A stretch of 15,016 nt of DNA from Rhodobacteraceae bacterium UBA6273. GTDB lineage: Bacteria; Pseudomonadota; Alphaproteobacteria; Rhodobacterales; Rhodobacteraceae. A model generated the notes under the pieces. The model had not been told where the DNA came from and ran no database searches. It saw only the letters and a program-made list of their open reading frames with translations. The stretch is from NCBI GenBank assembly GCA_002440625.1, contig DJUV01000231.1:1-15016 (forward strand), in the 5' to 3' direction. Below are positions 1-7,926 of the stretch, one piece after another (positions within the stretch are counted from its first letter, which is position 1; each line of letters starts with the position of its first letter). The translations under genes and the position numbers were made by a program.

Positions 1-558
1 CAGACCGGCTTTGCCCGCACCGGCAAGATGTTCGCGATGGAGCATCACGACGTCCAGCCCGACCTGATGACCATGGCCAAGGCGCTGGCCGGCGGCTTCC
101 CGCTCGCCGCCGTGACCGGCCGGGCCGAGATCATGGACGCGCCGGGGCCTGGTGGCCTTGGCGGCACCTATGGCGGCTCGCCCATGGGGATCGCGGCGGC
201 GAATGCCGTCCTTGACGTGATCGAAGAGGAAAAGCTCTGCGACCGCGCCAACCAGCTTGGCTCGCGCCTGAAGCAGCATCTTGAGTCGCTCCGCGATGAA
301 GTGCCGGAGATTGCCGACATCCGCGGCCCCGGCTTCATGAACGCGGTCGAGTTCAAGGATGCCAAGACCGGCCAGCCCTCCGCCGATTTCGCCGGCAAGG
401 TCCGGGTCGAGGCGCTGAAGCGCGGCCTGATCCTTTTGACCTGCGGCGTCTACGGCAACGTCATCCGCTTCCTGTCGCCGATCACCATTGGCGATGACGT
501 CTTCACCGAAGCGCTCGGCAAGCTTGACGAAGCGATGCGGGCGGCCCGGAAGGCCTGA
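1..558 (+). CDS. gabT: 4-aminobutyrate aminotransferase, C-terminal part (5' truncated by window edge)
   Basis: PLP-dependent class III aminotransferase that moves the amino group of GABA to 2-oxoglutarate, giving succinate semialdehyde and glutamate; cytosolic. The reading frame is open from base 1 and ends at TGA 556-558, giving 185 visible residues of a family of about 425. The PLP lysine is in the MAKALAGGFPL motif (visible residue 27, bases 79-81). GGLGGTYGGSP holds the phosphate-binding Thr, and the Arg of GNVIRFLSP matches the conserved carboxylate-binding Arg near the C-terminus of E. coli GabT. Similarity to GabT runs along the whole visible length, so the family is secure. Exact substrate preference (GABA versus another omega-amino acid) is inferred from similarity. 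Nothing upstream is visible, so its usual partner gabD cannot be checked. A hairpin terminator follows within 50 bp. Confidence 0.93.
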   Translation, partial: QTGFARTGKMFAMEHHDVQPDLMTMAKALAGGFPLAAVTGRAEIMDAPGPGGLGGTYGGSPMGIAAANAVLDVIEEEKLCDRANQLGSRLKQHLESLRDEVPEIADIRGPGFMNAVEFKDAKTGQPSADFAGKVRVEALKRGLILLTCGVYGNVIRFLSPITIGDDVFTEALGKLDEAMRAARKA

Positions 559-578
559 GGCGGGGTTACGCCGATGAT

Positions 579-606
579 GGAAAGCCCGCTCCGGCGGGTC
601 TTTTCC
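579..606. terminator. Hairpin terminator between convergent gabT and hydrolase genes
   Basis: CCCGC (585-589), loop TCCG, GCGGG (594-598), followed by TCTTTTCC on the + strand. The flanking GGAAA and TTTTCC can also pair, so the structure reads as a hairpin in both directions. The T-run is better on the + strand (for gabT). The gene on the other strand ends 67 bp away, at 673. Confidence 0.7.
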
Positions 607-672
607 TTGGCGGGGTCCGCAAACCTGTTCGTTGGCTTTGCACGACGAAGCTGCCGTTGCCATGCAGATATT

Positions 673-1563
673 TTATCGCACCTCTGCCAGCGTCAACATC
701 GCGTCGGCAAAGGCCTCAGGGGCCTCCTGCGGCAGGTTGTGCCCCGTCCCGTCAATGATCCGGCGCTCGTAGAATCCGGTGAAGTGTGGGTAGTCGAAAT
801 CCTCCTTGGTTGGCGGATCAACCCCGTCATCCTGTCCCTGCAGCACGATGGAGGGCACCGTTATGGCGGGTTGGGTGGCCAACCGCCCCTCGATCCCGTC
901 ATAAGCAGGATCTCCGGCAATACCGCCAAAGCGGTGACGATAGGAATGCAGCACGATCTCAACGAAGTCGGGGTTGTCGAATGAGGGGGCAGTCGCAGCC
1001 CAAGTCGCATCGTTGAAGTGCCAGCTTGGCGACCACAGCGACCAAATATATCGGCAAACATCGCGTCGGTTCTGTGTCAGCCCGACCCGCCCTCGCTCAG
1101 TATGGAAATAATACATGTACCAGTAGCGGGCCTCCTCAACCGCCGGGGCGGGTTTCCAGGCATTCGCGATGTCCTGGATGTTATAGCCCTGTCCGCAGCT
1201 TACGAGGCCGCGAACCCGCTCTGGCCAGAGCGCGGCGACGATGCATGCGGCCCTGCCGCCCCAGTCATATCCGCCGAGAAGGGCGGTTCTGATGGAGAGC
1301 GCGTCCATGAAGGCCAGCAGATCAGCACCGAGCGCGGCCTGCTGGCCGGACCGCATCGTCTCGTGGGAGAGGAAGCGGGTCAGACCATAGCCACGCAAAT
1401 AGGGGACCAGACAGCGATATCCATGCCCGGCGAGATTGGCGGCGACAGCATCATAGGCGCGGACGTCGTAGGGAAAGCCATGCAGCAGGATCACCGGATT
1501 GCCACTTTCATCTCCGACCTCATAGTAGTGGATTTCCAAGCTTCCCGCTTTGATGGACTTCAA
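673..1563 (-). CDS. Alpha/beta hydrolase, epoxide hydrolase-like (Asp nucleophile)
   Basis: Alpha/beta-hydrolase-fold enzyme of 296 aa. HGFP near the N-terminus supplies the oxyanion hole. The nucleophile elbow reads GGYDWGG, so the nucleophile is Asp, as in epoxide hydrolases and haloalkane/haloacetate dehalogenases, and not Ser. A late DD pair (QGQDDGVD) offers the acid residue and GTGHNLPQEAPEAF the catalytic His. Tyr residues in the cap (YWYMYYFH, and HSYRHRFG) could serve as the epoxide-activating tyrosines, so epoxide hydrolase is the better guess; the substrate is unknown. The frame stays open to a TTG at 1648-1650, but that codon has no ribosome site. The TTG at 1561-1563 has GGGGAGG six bases upstream and gives a normal family length, so I chose it. 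Codon use (ATT, CGA, ACA, GTT, ACT) is looser than in neighbouring genes, suggesting acquisition. It lies downstream of the lytic transglycosylase on the same strand. Confidence 0.82.
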   Translation of the reverse strand: MKSIKAGSLEIHYYEVGDESGNPVILLHGFPYDVRAYDAVAANLAGHGYRCLVPYLRGYGLTRFLSHETMRSGQQAALGADLLAFMDALSIRTALLGGYDWGGRAACIVAALWPERVRGLVSCGQGYNIQDIANAWKPAPAVEEARYWYMYYFHTERGRVGLTQNRRDVCRYIWSLWSPSWHFNDATWAATAPSFDNPDFVEIVLHSYRHRFGGIAGDPAYDGIEGRLATQPAITVPSIVLQGQDDGVDPPTKEDFDYPHFTGFYERRIIDGTGHNLPQEAPEAFADAMLTLAEVR

Positions 1564-1569
1564 GGGGTG

Positions 1570-1576
1570 CCTCCCC
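1570..1576 (-). promoter_or_regulatory. Shine-Dalgarno site that decides a TTG start
   Basis: GGGGAGG on the minus strand, six bases before TTG 1563-1561. The other candidate start, TTG 1650-1648, has no purine-rich site upstream. This supports the shorter 296-aa hydrolase. Confidence 0.6.
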
Positions 1577-1668
1577 AACTTCTCCGATTTGCGGAAGCCT
1601 ATGGCATCGGCCTGAACGGCGGCAATGGACTCTAAACCTGCCCTACGCAATTCCGCGATGAAGCTTTT

Positions 1669-2916
1669 TCACCTCAGCTTCCCCAGCACCTCAACACTCG
1701 CATACCCATCCGGCACCAGCCCCACCGTGCGCTGAAACGCCCGGATGGCGGCAATCGTGTTCGGGCCGATCTTGCCGTCCACGCCGCCAGTGCTGAAGCC
1801 GGCCTCGGTCAGCTTCGCCTGCAACTCCTGCCGCTCCGCCGCCAGAAGCGCGCGGTCCTCGCGCGGCCAGTCGGCACGGATCGGCGGGCCGCCGGCGATG
1901 CGGTCGGCAAGGTGGCCGACGCCGATCACATAGGCATCGGCGGCGTTGTAGCGCTCGATCACGTGGAAGTTCTGGAAGATCATGAAGGTCGCGCCCCGCA
2001 CGCCCGCCGGCATCAGGATCGAGGCTGCGCCATGATCGGGCACCGCCTTCCCTTCCATGTCGCGGATGCCGAGCGCGGCCCAGTCGCCGGCGGGTTTCTT
2101 CACCCGCTCTCCGGTCAACCCGTAGTCGAAACCCTCCGGCACGCGGACCTCCACGCCCCAGGGTTCGCCCTTCTGCCAACCGAAATGCCTGAGATAGGCC
2201 GCGGTCGAGGCGAGCGCATCGGCGGGATCGTCCGACCAGATGTCGCGCCGCCCGTCGCCGGTGAAATCGACGGCATGGTCAAGGAAGGAGGTCGGCATGA
2301 ACTGGGTATGCCCCATCGCGCCGGCCCAGCTTCCGGTCATGTGGCCGGCATCGACGTCGCCCGCCTGAAGGATCTTCAGCGCCGCGATCAGCTGGCCCTC
2401 GAAGAACGCCGCGCGCCGCCCGTCGAAGGCGAGCGTCGCCATGGCCGGGATGATCGGGATGTTGCCCCGGAAGGTGCCATAGGCGCTTTCCAGCCCCCAG
2501 ATCGCGACGACGATTTCCTTGTCGACGCCGTAGGCATCCTCGATCCGCTGCAACAGATCGCCATGGGCGGCCAGTGCCGCCCTTCCGTTGGCGATGCGGT
2601 CCGCCGACACGGCGCCGTCGAGATAGTCCCAGATGGTCCGGGAGAATTCGCTCTGATTGCGGTCCTTCTCGATCACGCTGGTGTTGTACTCGATGCCCGC
2701 AAAAGCGCCGTCCATCACCTCCGCGCGGATACCCTGAGCCTCGGCCCTCATGCGGAACCCGGCGATCCAGTCACCAAAGGTCAGGTTCGCCGTCGCCGGC
2801 ACAAGCTGTTCCGGTCCGCTCATCCCCTGCCCCCCGTGCGATATGTCAGCATCTGTCGCTTTGGCCTCAAGCGGAAGCGTGGCCAATAGAATGAATGCCG
2901 CCGTGACATGCTGCAT
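1669..2916 (-). CDS. Secreted lytic murein transglycosylase (SLT_2/MltB type) with C-terminal peptidoglycan-binding domain
   Basis: Cleaves the MurNAc-GlcNAc bond of peptidoglycan to leave a 1,6-anhydro end; periplasmic. The protein has 415 aa from ATG 2916. Residues 1-20 form a signal peptide (MQHVTAAFILLATLPLEAKA). There is no lipobox Cys, so it should be soluble and not a lipoprotein like E. coli MltB. The catalytic domain spans about residues 45-345: Glu143 in AIWGLESAYG is the expected catalytic acid, and MGHTQFMPTSF is the conserved second motif. Residues about 358-412 are a PG_binding_1 domain (KLTEAGFSTGGVDGKIGPNT, IRAFQRTVGLVPDG), common in alphaproteobacterial members. The frame is open upstream to 3006, but that extension would overlap rnr and hide the signal peptide. 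The ribosome site is weak (AGGGC). Only 70 bp separate it from rnr and I see no clear terminator there, so cotranscription is possible. Confidence 0.9.
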   Translation of the reverse strand: MQHVTAAFILLATLPLEAKATDADISHGGQGMSGPEQLVPATANLTFGDWIAGFRMRAEAQGIRAEVMDGAFAGIEYNTSVIEKDRNQSEFSRTIWDYLDGAVSADRIANGRAALAAHGDLLQRIEDAYGVDKEIVVAIWGLESAYGTFRGNIPIIPAMATLAFDGRRAAFFEGQLIAALKILQAGDVDAGHMTGSWAGAMGHTQFMPTSFLDHAVDFTGDGRRDIWSDDPADALASTAAYLRHFGWQKGEPWGVEVRVPEGFDYGLTGERVKKPAGDWAALGIRDMEGKAVPDHGAASILMPAGVRGATFMIFQNFHVIERYNAADAYVIGVGHLADRIAGGPPIRADWPREDRALLAAERQELQAKLTEAGFSTGGVDGKIGPNTIAAIRAFQRTVGLVPDGYASVEVLGKLR

Positions 2917-2986
2917 GCCCGATTGCCCTGCTCTTTTTTTGACAGGGTAGCGCCGATGGCGCCGCGCGTGAAGCGTCTTGAGGCGG

Positions 2987-5242
2987 TTACCGCCGCCGCC
3001 GCTCAACCTTGAGCTTCACCTTGGCGGTTTTCGCCCGCGCCTGACCAACCCGCCGCCTGACCGGACCGCCGCGCCGTGCCGATCCGCCGCCCGGCATCGG
3101 CCCGCCCTCGACCGACAGAAGTTCCAGCATCAGCCCGCCCGTCACCGGCACCGCCTCGGCCAGCCGCACGGTCACGCGCTGGCCGACCGAAATCGTCATG
3201 CCGGTATCGGCGCCGGTCAGCGTCTGGGTCCGCTGGTCGTAATGGAAGAACTCCCGCCCAAGTGTGCGGATCGGGATCAGCCCGTCGGCGCCGGTCTCAT
3301 CGAGCCTGACAAAGCAGCCGAACCGGGTGACGCCGCTGATCCGGCCGGGGAATTCGCTGCCCACGCGCTCCGAGAGATAGGCGGCAAGGTAGCGGTCCGT
3401 CGTATCCCGCTCCGCCGCCATCGACCGCCGCTCGGTATCAGAGATATGTTCGCCGGTTTCCTTCAGCGCCTCGATATCAGCAGCCGACAGCCCGTCCTTG
3501 CCCCAGCCGTGGCCGGAGATAAGCGCCCGATGCACGATCAGGTCGGAATAGCGCCGGATCGGCGAGGTGAAATGGGCGTAATTCTTCAGGGCAAGGCCGA
3601 AATGGCCGAAGTTTTCCGGCGCGTAATAGGCCTGGGTCATCGACCTCAGCGTCGAGATGTTCAGAAGCTCGTCAAAATCCGTGCCCTCGGCCTGGGCCAG
3701 AAGCCGGTTCAGATGCTCGGTCCTCAGGACCTGGCCCTTGGCAAGGGTAAAGCCCGATGCCTCCGCCACTTCGCGCAGCGCGTCGAGCTTGTCCGGGCTC
3801 GGCTCCTCATGGACGCGGAAGAGAAGCGGGCGGCGGAGTCGCAGCAGTTCCTCGGCGGCGGCGACATTGGCGAGGATCATGAATTCCTCGATCAGCCTAT
3901 GCGCGTCGAGCCTTTCGCGGAAGGCGACCGACTTCACCTCGCCCTCGTCGGTCAACTCGATCTTCCGCTCCGGCAGGTCGAGATCGAGCGGCTGGCGCAT
4001 GGCGCGTTCTGTCTTCGTCGCCTCGTAGGCGCCGTAAAGGGGCGCGATCACCTCGGCCAGTAGCGGCGCGCAACGTTCGTTGGCTTGACCGTCCTGTGCC
4101 TCCTGAACCTCGGTATAGTTGAGGCTGGCGACCGACTTGATCATCGCCCGGGTAAAGCGGTGCGATACCTTCCGGCCTTTGGCGTCCAGTTTCATCCAGA
4201 CGGCAATGACAGCCCGCGCAACGCCCTCGTGCAAGGAACAGAGATCGCCAGACAGCCGCTCCGGCAGCATCGGCACCACGCGGTCGGGGAAATAGGTCGA
4301 ATTGCCCCGGTTCCGCGCCTCGCGGTCAAGTTCGGACCCGGGCGTCACATAGTGCGCGACGTCGGCGATGGCGACCCAGACGACATGGCCACCCTCGTTC
4401 TTCGGGTCGTCGTCGGCATGGGCATAGCAGGCATCGTCATGGTCGCGCGCATCGGCGGGGTCGATGGTGATGAAGGGGAGATGGCGCAGATCCTCGCGGT
4501 CGCCCAAGGGTGCGGGCTCCATCCTATCCGTCTCGGCGATCACGTCATCGGGGAAGTCGTCGGGTATACCGTGCTGGTGGATCGCGATCAGCGAGACCGC
4601 CTTCGGCGCGGAAGGATCGCCCAGCCGAGCGATGATCCGCGCGCGGGGCATGCCCATGCGGCCCTTGGGGCCTGCCTGCTCCGCCTCCACCAGCTCGCCG
4701 TCCTTCGCGCCTTCGGTCGCCCCGGCGGCAACGAGCCAGTCCTTGTCGGCACCCTTGTCGATCGGCACGATCCGCCCGCCCTCGGCCCCTTTTCGGAAGA
4801 TGCCGAGGATCTTGTGCGGGTTGGTGCCGATCTTGCGGATCAGCCGCGCCTCGTACTGGTAATCCTCGCCTCGGACCTCTGTCACGCGGCCAAGTATGCG
4901 GTCGCCTTCAGCGACCGGCGCATCGGTCTTGCCCGCCTTGAACAGAACACGCGGCGCAGGTGCCTCGCTTTCCCACTCCAGCGGCCGCGCGAACTGGTCG
5001 CCGTTTCGGTCCGCCGGCAGGATCATCAGGATCGTCACGGGCGGCAGCTTGTCGGGGTCGAGATAGGTCTTGCGCCGTCGTTCAAGCGCGCCCTCGCCCT
5101 CAAGCTCCTTCAGGATGCGCTTGAGGTCGATCCGCTCGGCGCCCTTGATGCCGAAGGCCTTGGCGATATCACGCTTGGCGGTCAGGCCGGGGTTTTCGGC
5201 AATCCATTCGAGGATTTCGGTCTTGGAGGGGATACGGGCCAT
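2987..5242 (-). CDS. rnr: Ribonuclease R
   Basis: 3'-to-5' processive exoribonuclease of the RNB family that degrades structured RNA and takes part in rRNA and mRNA quality control; cytosolic. The protein has 751 aa from ATG 5242. Order of parts: N-terminal winged helix (IPSKTEILEWIAENPG, about 1-65), two cold-shock OB folds (about 66-240), RNB catalytic domain (about 250-600), S1 domain (about 630-712) and a basic tail ending KVKLKVERRRR. The motif ITIDPADARDHDDA carries the four metal-binding Asp residues, matching Asp272/278/280/281 of E. coli RNase R, so it should be active. HFTSPIRRYSDLIVHR is the other family hallmark. An ATG five codons upstream (5257) is in frame; neither start has a strong ribosome site, and MARIPSKTEIL looks like the usual family N-terminus. 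It follows dapE on the same strand across 119 bp that hold a conserved hairpin motif. Confidence 0.95.
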   Translation of the reverse strand: MARIPSKTEILEWIAENPGLTAKRDIAKAFGIKGAERIDLKRILKELEGEGALERRRKTYLDPDKLPPVTILMILPADRNGDQFARPLEWESEAPAPRVLFKAGKTDAPVAEGDRILGRVTEVRGEDYQYEARLIRKIGTNPHKILGIFRKGAEGGRIVPIDKGADKDWLVAAGATEGAKDGELVEAEQAGPKGRMGMPRARIIARLGDPSAPKAVSLIAIHQHGIPDDFPDDVIAETDRMEPAPLGDREDLRHLPFITIDPADARDHDDACYAHADDDPKNEGGHVVWVAIADVAHYVTPGSELDREARNRGNSTYFPDRVVPMLPERLSGDLCSLHEGVARAVIAVWMKLDAKGRKVSHRFTRAMIKSVASLNYTEVQEAQDGQANERCAPLLAEVIAPLYGAYEATKTERAMRQPLDLDLPERKIELTDEGEVKSVAFRERLDAHRLIEEFMILANVAAAEELLRLRRPLLFRVHEEPSPDKLDALREVAEASGFTLAKGQVLRTEHLNRLLAQAEGTDFDELLNISTLRSMTQAYYAPENFGHFGLALKNYAHFTSPIRRYSDLIVHRALISGHGWGKDGLSAADIEALKETGEHISDTERRSMAAERDTTDRYLAAYLSERVGSEFPGRISGVTRFGCFVRLDETGADGLIPIRTLGREFFHYDQRTQTLTGADTGMTISVGQRVTVRLAEAVPVTGGLMLELLSVEGGPMPGGGSARRGGPVRRRVGQARAKTAKVKLKVERRRR

Positions 5243-5300
5243 GTCTTCAGCTACCATGTGCGGCAGGCGGCGTCATGCGGAAATGGCCTGCCCTTTGCGG

Positions 5301-5333
5301 CTTTCATCTTGCTGAAAATACCTCCGCCGGAGG
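5301..5333 (-). repeat. Rhodobacterales-type intergenic motif: short hairpin followed by TATTTTCAGCAAGATGAAAG
   Basis: On the minus strand the order is CCTCC-GGC-GGAGG (5333-5321) and then TATTTTCAGCAAGATGAAAG (5320-5301). It starts 28 bp after the dapE stop. I recognise this arrangement (GGAGT/GGAGGTATTTT...AAGATGAA) as recurring between genes in Rhodobacterales; that is from memory and not from a search. Only one copy is in this window. The hairpin followed by a short T-rich stretch could act as a weak terminator for dapE. Confidence 0.45.
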
Positions 5334-5361
5334 CTCCACCACCTGCCAGCCGCGGGCGGTT

Positions 5362-6510
5362 TCAGGCGAAGTAGTCCCTCAGAACCCGCCCGTAGACCGC
5401 CTTCAACTGGCCGATCTGATCTACTTCCACATGCTCGTCGACCTGATGCATGGTCGTGCCGACCAGCCCGAATTCGACGACCGGGCAGTGATCCTTGACG
5501 AAGCGCGCATCCGAGGTGCCGCCGGAGGTGGAGAGGACCGGCTCGACGCCGGTTTCAGCTTTCACCGCTTTCGCAACCAGATCGACGAAGGCGCCCGGCG
5601 GTGTCACGAAGCTTTCGCCCGAAACCTCGATGTCCAGGGCGAAAGTCACGCCGGTTTCCGCCGTGACCGCCTCCGCCTCGGCCTGCAGCCAGTCGCTCAA
5701 GGTGGCCGAGGAATGGGCATCGTTGAAGCGGATGTTGACCATCGCCCGGGCCTTGGCCGGGATGACGTTGTTCGCCGTATTGCCGCAGTCGATCCCGGTG
5801 ACGGCAAGCGTCGAGGCGTCGAAATGCGCTGTCCCCTCGTCCAGCGGCTTCGCCGTCAGCCGGCCAAGCCAATCGACCAGCGCATGAAGCGGGTTCTTCG
5901 CCCGGTGCGGATAGGCGGAATGGCCCTGCACGCCCTTCGCCTCGACAAAGGCGGTCATGGAGCCGCGCCGGCCGATCTTAATCATCTCGCCCATGCGTTC
6001 CGGGCAAGTCGGCTCGCCCACAAGGCAGACCGACATCGCCTCGCCCTTCGCCGCCATCCAGTCGAGGATGGCAACGGTGCCGTCCTTGCCGACGCCCTCT
6101 TCATCGCCGGTGATGGTCAGGATCACCGCGCCGTCGGGCGGCGTCTCACGCACGAAGTCCACGGCGGCGGCGGCAAAGGCCGCGACGCCGGATTTCATGT
6201 CGGTGGCGCCCCGGCCCCAGAGCTTGCCTTCGGAAATCTCGGCGCCAAAAGGGTCGTGCGCCCAGGCCGCCGCATCGCCCACAGGCACCACATCGGTATG
6301 GCCGTTGAAGCCAAAGCTTCGCGCCGCGCCCCTCGCACCCCAGCGGGCGAAAAGATTCGGGATGCCGGCGCGGTCGACCCGGTGGCATTCGAAGCCGGCG
6401 CCGGTCAGAAGCCCGGTCAGGAGCGTCAGCGCGCCGCCTTCTTCGGGGGTGACGCTGGCGCAGCGCACAAGGCTTGCGGTCAGGGCGACGGGATCGACGG
6501 GGTTGGTCAC
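5362..6510 (-). CDS. dapE: Succinyl-diaminopimelate desuccinylase
   Basis: Di-zinc M20-family hydrolase that removes succinate from N-succinyl-LL-2,6-diaminopimelate in the lysine and meso-DAP (peptidoglycan) pathway; cytosolic. The protein has 382 aa, the usual family length. Metal ligands and catalytic residues are all present: His71 and catalytic Asp73 in [11 protein letters not shown], Asp104 in [10 protein letters not shown], Glu137/Glu138 in TGDEEG, Glu166 in VGEPT, and His355 in [16 protein letters not shown] (about 196-202) is the conserved His motif of the dimerisation lid domain, and [11 protein letters not shown] is typical of DapE. The GTG start at 6510-6508 is chosen because AAGGAG lies seven bases upstream; a TTG at 6540 in the same frame has no such site. 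It is divergent from the Hint-domain gene and is followed by rnr. Confidence 0.95.
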   Translation of the reverse strand: MTNPVDPVALTASLVRCASVTPEEGGALTLLTGLLTGAGFECHRVDRAGIPNLFARWGARGAARSFGFNGHTDVVPVGDAAAWAHDPFGAEISEGKLWGRGATDMKSGVAAFAAAAVDFVRETPPDGAVILTITGDEEGVGKDGTVAILDWMAAKGEAMSVCLVGEPTCPERMGEMIKIGRRGSMTAFVEAKGVQGHSAYPHRAKNPLHALVDWLGRLTAKPLDEGTAHFDASTLAVTGIDCGNTANNVIPAKARAMVNIRFNDAHSSATLSDWLQAEAEAVTAETGVTFALDIEVSGESFVTPPGAFVDLVAKAVKAETGVEPVLSTSGGTSDARFVKDHCPVVEFGLVGTTMHQVDEHVEVDQIGQLKAVYGRVLRDYFA

Positions 6511-6838
6511 GGGGGTTCTCCTTCGCTGGCGCGGGGCCAAGGGTTAGCGCCTTTGGCCGGGCGTCGCAATCCGGCCCCTGTTGCGCGGAGGACACCCATC
6601 CCGCGCTTCAACGCGCACCCCGGCCCGTGCGCCCTTAACAGCGGGCGGGTCACCCGCTTAGGTTATGATCCAAGAACAAGCCGAGGCAGGCGAACGCGGT
6701 CCGCACCCGAAAACGGGGCGGCCGAACCGGAACGAATGGCGGCAATTCAAGGCCGCCCGTGACAGGCGTGGACCTGCCTCCCGAATGTGCGGGGGCACCT
6801 ATGGCAGGCGGAATGATCCGCAAGATCGAGGCCGCGCG
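6511..6838. other. 328-bp divergent intergenic region between dapE and the Hint-domain gene
   Basis: Holds the dapE ribosome site (AAGGAG, minus strand, 6523-6518), a perfect short inverted repeat GCGGG-TCA-CCCGC at 6645-6657, and an A-rich stretch after it (6660-6680). I found no convincing -35/-10 pair for either gene. One frame is open through the right half and ends at 6842, overlapping the next start (see the small ORF entry). Otherwise nothing is recognised. Confidence 0.5.
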
Positions 6839-6842
6839 ATGA
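6759..6842 (+). CDS. Possible 27-residue leader ORF overlapping the Hint-domain gene
   Basis: GTG at 6759 with AAGG six bases upstream, ending at TGA 6840-6842, which overlaps ATG 6839-6841 of the next gene as ATGA. A shorter version starts at ATG 6801, after a GGGGG run. The predicted peptide ends MIRKIEAAR and matches nothing I know. The overlap would allow translational coupling. Open frames are common by chance in DNA this GC-rich, so this is only a candidate. Confidence 0.15.
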   Translation: MTGVDLPPECAGAPMAGGMIRKIEAAR

Positions 6843-7918
6843 GCTGGCGCGCGCTTCGCGGCGGCGATGGCAGCCCCCGCCGCATCGGGCCGGTGCCGGA
6901 AGGGCCGCTCAGGCAGGGTACGCTCCTTCTGTCTTTCGATGCCGCAGCACTTGGCCGTGCCTATGGCCCGATCCTGCGCATCGGCCCGAGGCTTGAGCCG
7001 CAGCGGATCTTCGCGCTCGACCGGCGCCGCGATGGCGAGCTGTCGTTACTGATCCGCGACGGCGCCGAGGTCAGCCATATCGCCGTCCTGCCGGGCGAAA
7101 GCGGCGCGCATCTCCACCTCGCCTATCTCTGGAACTGCGACCGGGAAGAAGCGGTTCTGACGGTGCTTTCGGGCGACCGCGGCATCGTCCACCGCATTGG
7201 GCGCGGGCCGGTGCCTGCCATTGGCAGCGACCAGATCGCCACGCTTTTCACCTCGCGCCATGACGCCTTCCGCCATGACGCGATCCGGGGCATGGCGGTT
7301 GCCGATCATCTGATGCCGGTCGGATCACTTCCTGGCCTTCTGTCCGGATCGCTTGTCGTCACGCCCGAAGGCCCGCGCTCAATCGAAACGCTGCGCCCCG
7401 GCGATCTTGTGCTTGGCCCCGGTGGCGTGCCGCTACCCGTCCTCTGGCAGGGCGGCGCCGAGTTGCCGGTGGTTCCCGGCCTCTGCCCTGTGCGGCTGAA
7501 GGCGCCCTTCCACGGGCTTGACCACGATCTCGTTGCCCTGCCCGACCAGCTTGTCGCCATCGGCGGCCGCGATGTCGAATACCAGTTCGGGGCCGAGCGC
7601 GTCCTCGTCCGCGCGCGCGACCTGATCGACGGCGCGACAGCCGTGGAAGAAGCGTTGCGTACCGCGACGGTCCACTACCACACGATCCTGCTTGCCGAGC
7701 CAGAGACGTTCCTGGCCTCCGGCGCGCTGGTGCAAAGCTTCACCCCCGGTCGTCTTGCACGCCAAGCCCCGCTAGCCGGAATGACCGTTGCGGCGGAGTG
7801 GTTCGCGGCCGGCGGCACGCTGCGCCATGACCGCTCTGCTGCCCGGACGCTCCAGCCCTTCGAGGTCAAGGAACTCAGGCGCATCCGCGACCTAAGACGC
7901 GCGCCCTTCGCGGTCTGA
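6839..7918 (+). CDS. Hint (Hedgehog/intein) domain protein lacking the usual N-terminal Cys of the domain
   Basis: Protein of 359 aa without a signal peptide. Residues about 25-160 form a beta-rich N-terminal region of the kind found ahead of Hint domains in Rhodobacteraceae. Residues about 163-305 match the Hint_2 family: SLVVTPEGPRSIETLRPGDLVL (block A), PVLWQGG, CPVRLKAPFHGLDHDLVALPDQLVAI, then VHYHTILLAEPETFLASGALVQSFTPG at the end. Relatives usually begin this domain CFTxGTLIxTP, the Cys being the nucleophile for autoprocessing. Here the aligned stretch is GLLSGSLVVTP, with Gly166 where Cys should be, so self-cleavage is unlikely. The biological role of these proteins is unknown. ATG 6839 is chosen because GAGG lies seven bases upstream; the frame is open to 6665 without support. 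It converges on xthA with 8 bp between stop codons and no visible terminator. Confidence 0.8.
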   Translation: MSWRALRGGDGSPRRIGPVPEGPLRQGTLLLSFDAAALGRAYGPILRIGPRLEPQRIFALDRRRDGELSLLIRDGAEVSHIAVLPGESGAHLHLAYLWNCDREEAVLTVLSGDRGIVHRIGRGPVPAIGSDQIATLFTSRHDAFRHDAIRGMAVADHLMPVGSLPGLLSGSLVVTPEGPRSIETLRPGDLVLGPGGVPLPVLWQGGAELPVVPGLCPVRLKAPFHGLDHDLVALPDQLVAIGGRDVEYQFGAERVLVRARDLIDGATAVEEALRTATVHYHTILLAEPETFLASGALVQSFTPGRLARQAPLAGMTVAAEWFAAGGTLRHDRSAARTLQPFEVKELRRIRDLRRAPFAV

Positions 7919-7926
7919 AGTCGGCG

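Noticed and set aside
2934..2940. Run of seven T near the lytic transglycosylase start as a + strand terminator
   Set aside because: No GC-rich hairpin precedes it on the + strand and no + strand gene ends there. The nearby GCGCC-GAT-GGCGC hairpin lies on the wrong side of the T-run.
2978..5374. Two long + strand open frames (361 and 429 codons) opposite rnr
   Set aside because: They are antisense shadows created by the high-GC codon pattern of rnr. Their translations are rich in Arg, Gly, Pro and Ala and show no family motifs, while rnr on the other strand is unmistakable.
6542..6569. dapE promoter TTGCGA-N16-CTAACC on the minus strand
   Set aside because: The -10 is a poor match and chance occurrence is likely, so I do not list it as a feature.
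5275..6762. A 495-codon + strand open frame opposite dapE
   Set aside because: It is the antisense of dapE, whose catalytic motifs are all present. It has no ribosome site at the start and no recognisable domain.
7334..7780. Hint region as a splicing intein inserted in a host protein
   Set aside because: No host exteins are recognisable, the Cys nucleophile is absent and there is no C-terminal His-Asn-Cys/Ser junction. It fits the stand-alone Hint_2 family instead.
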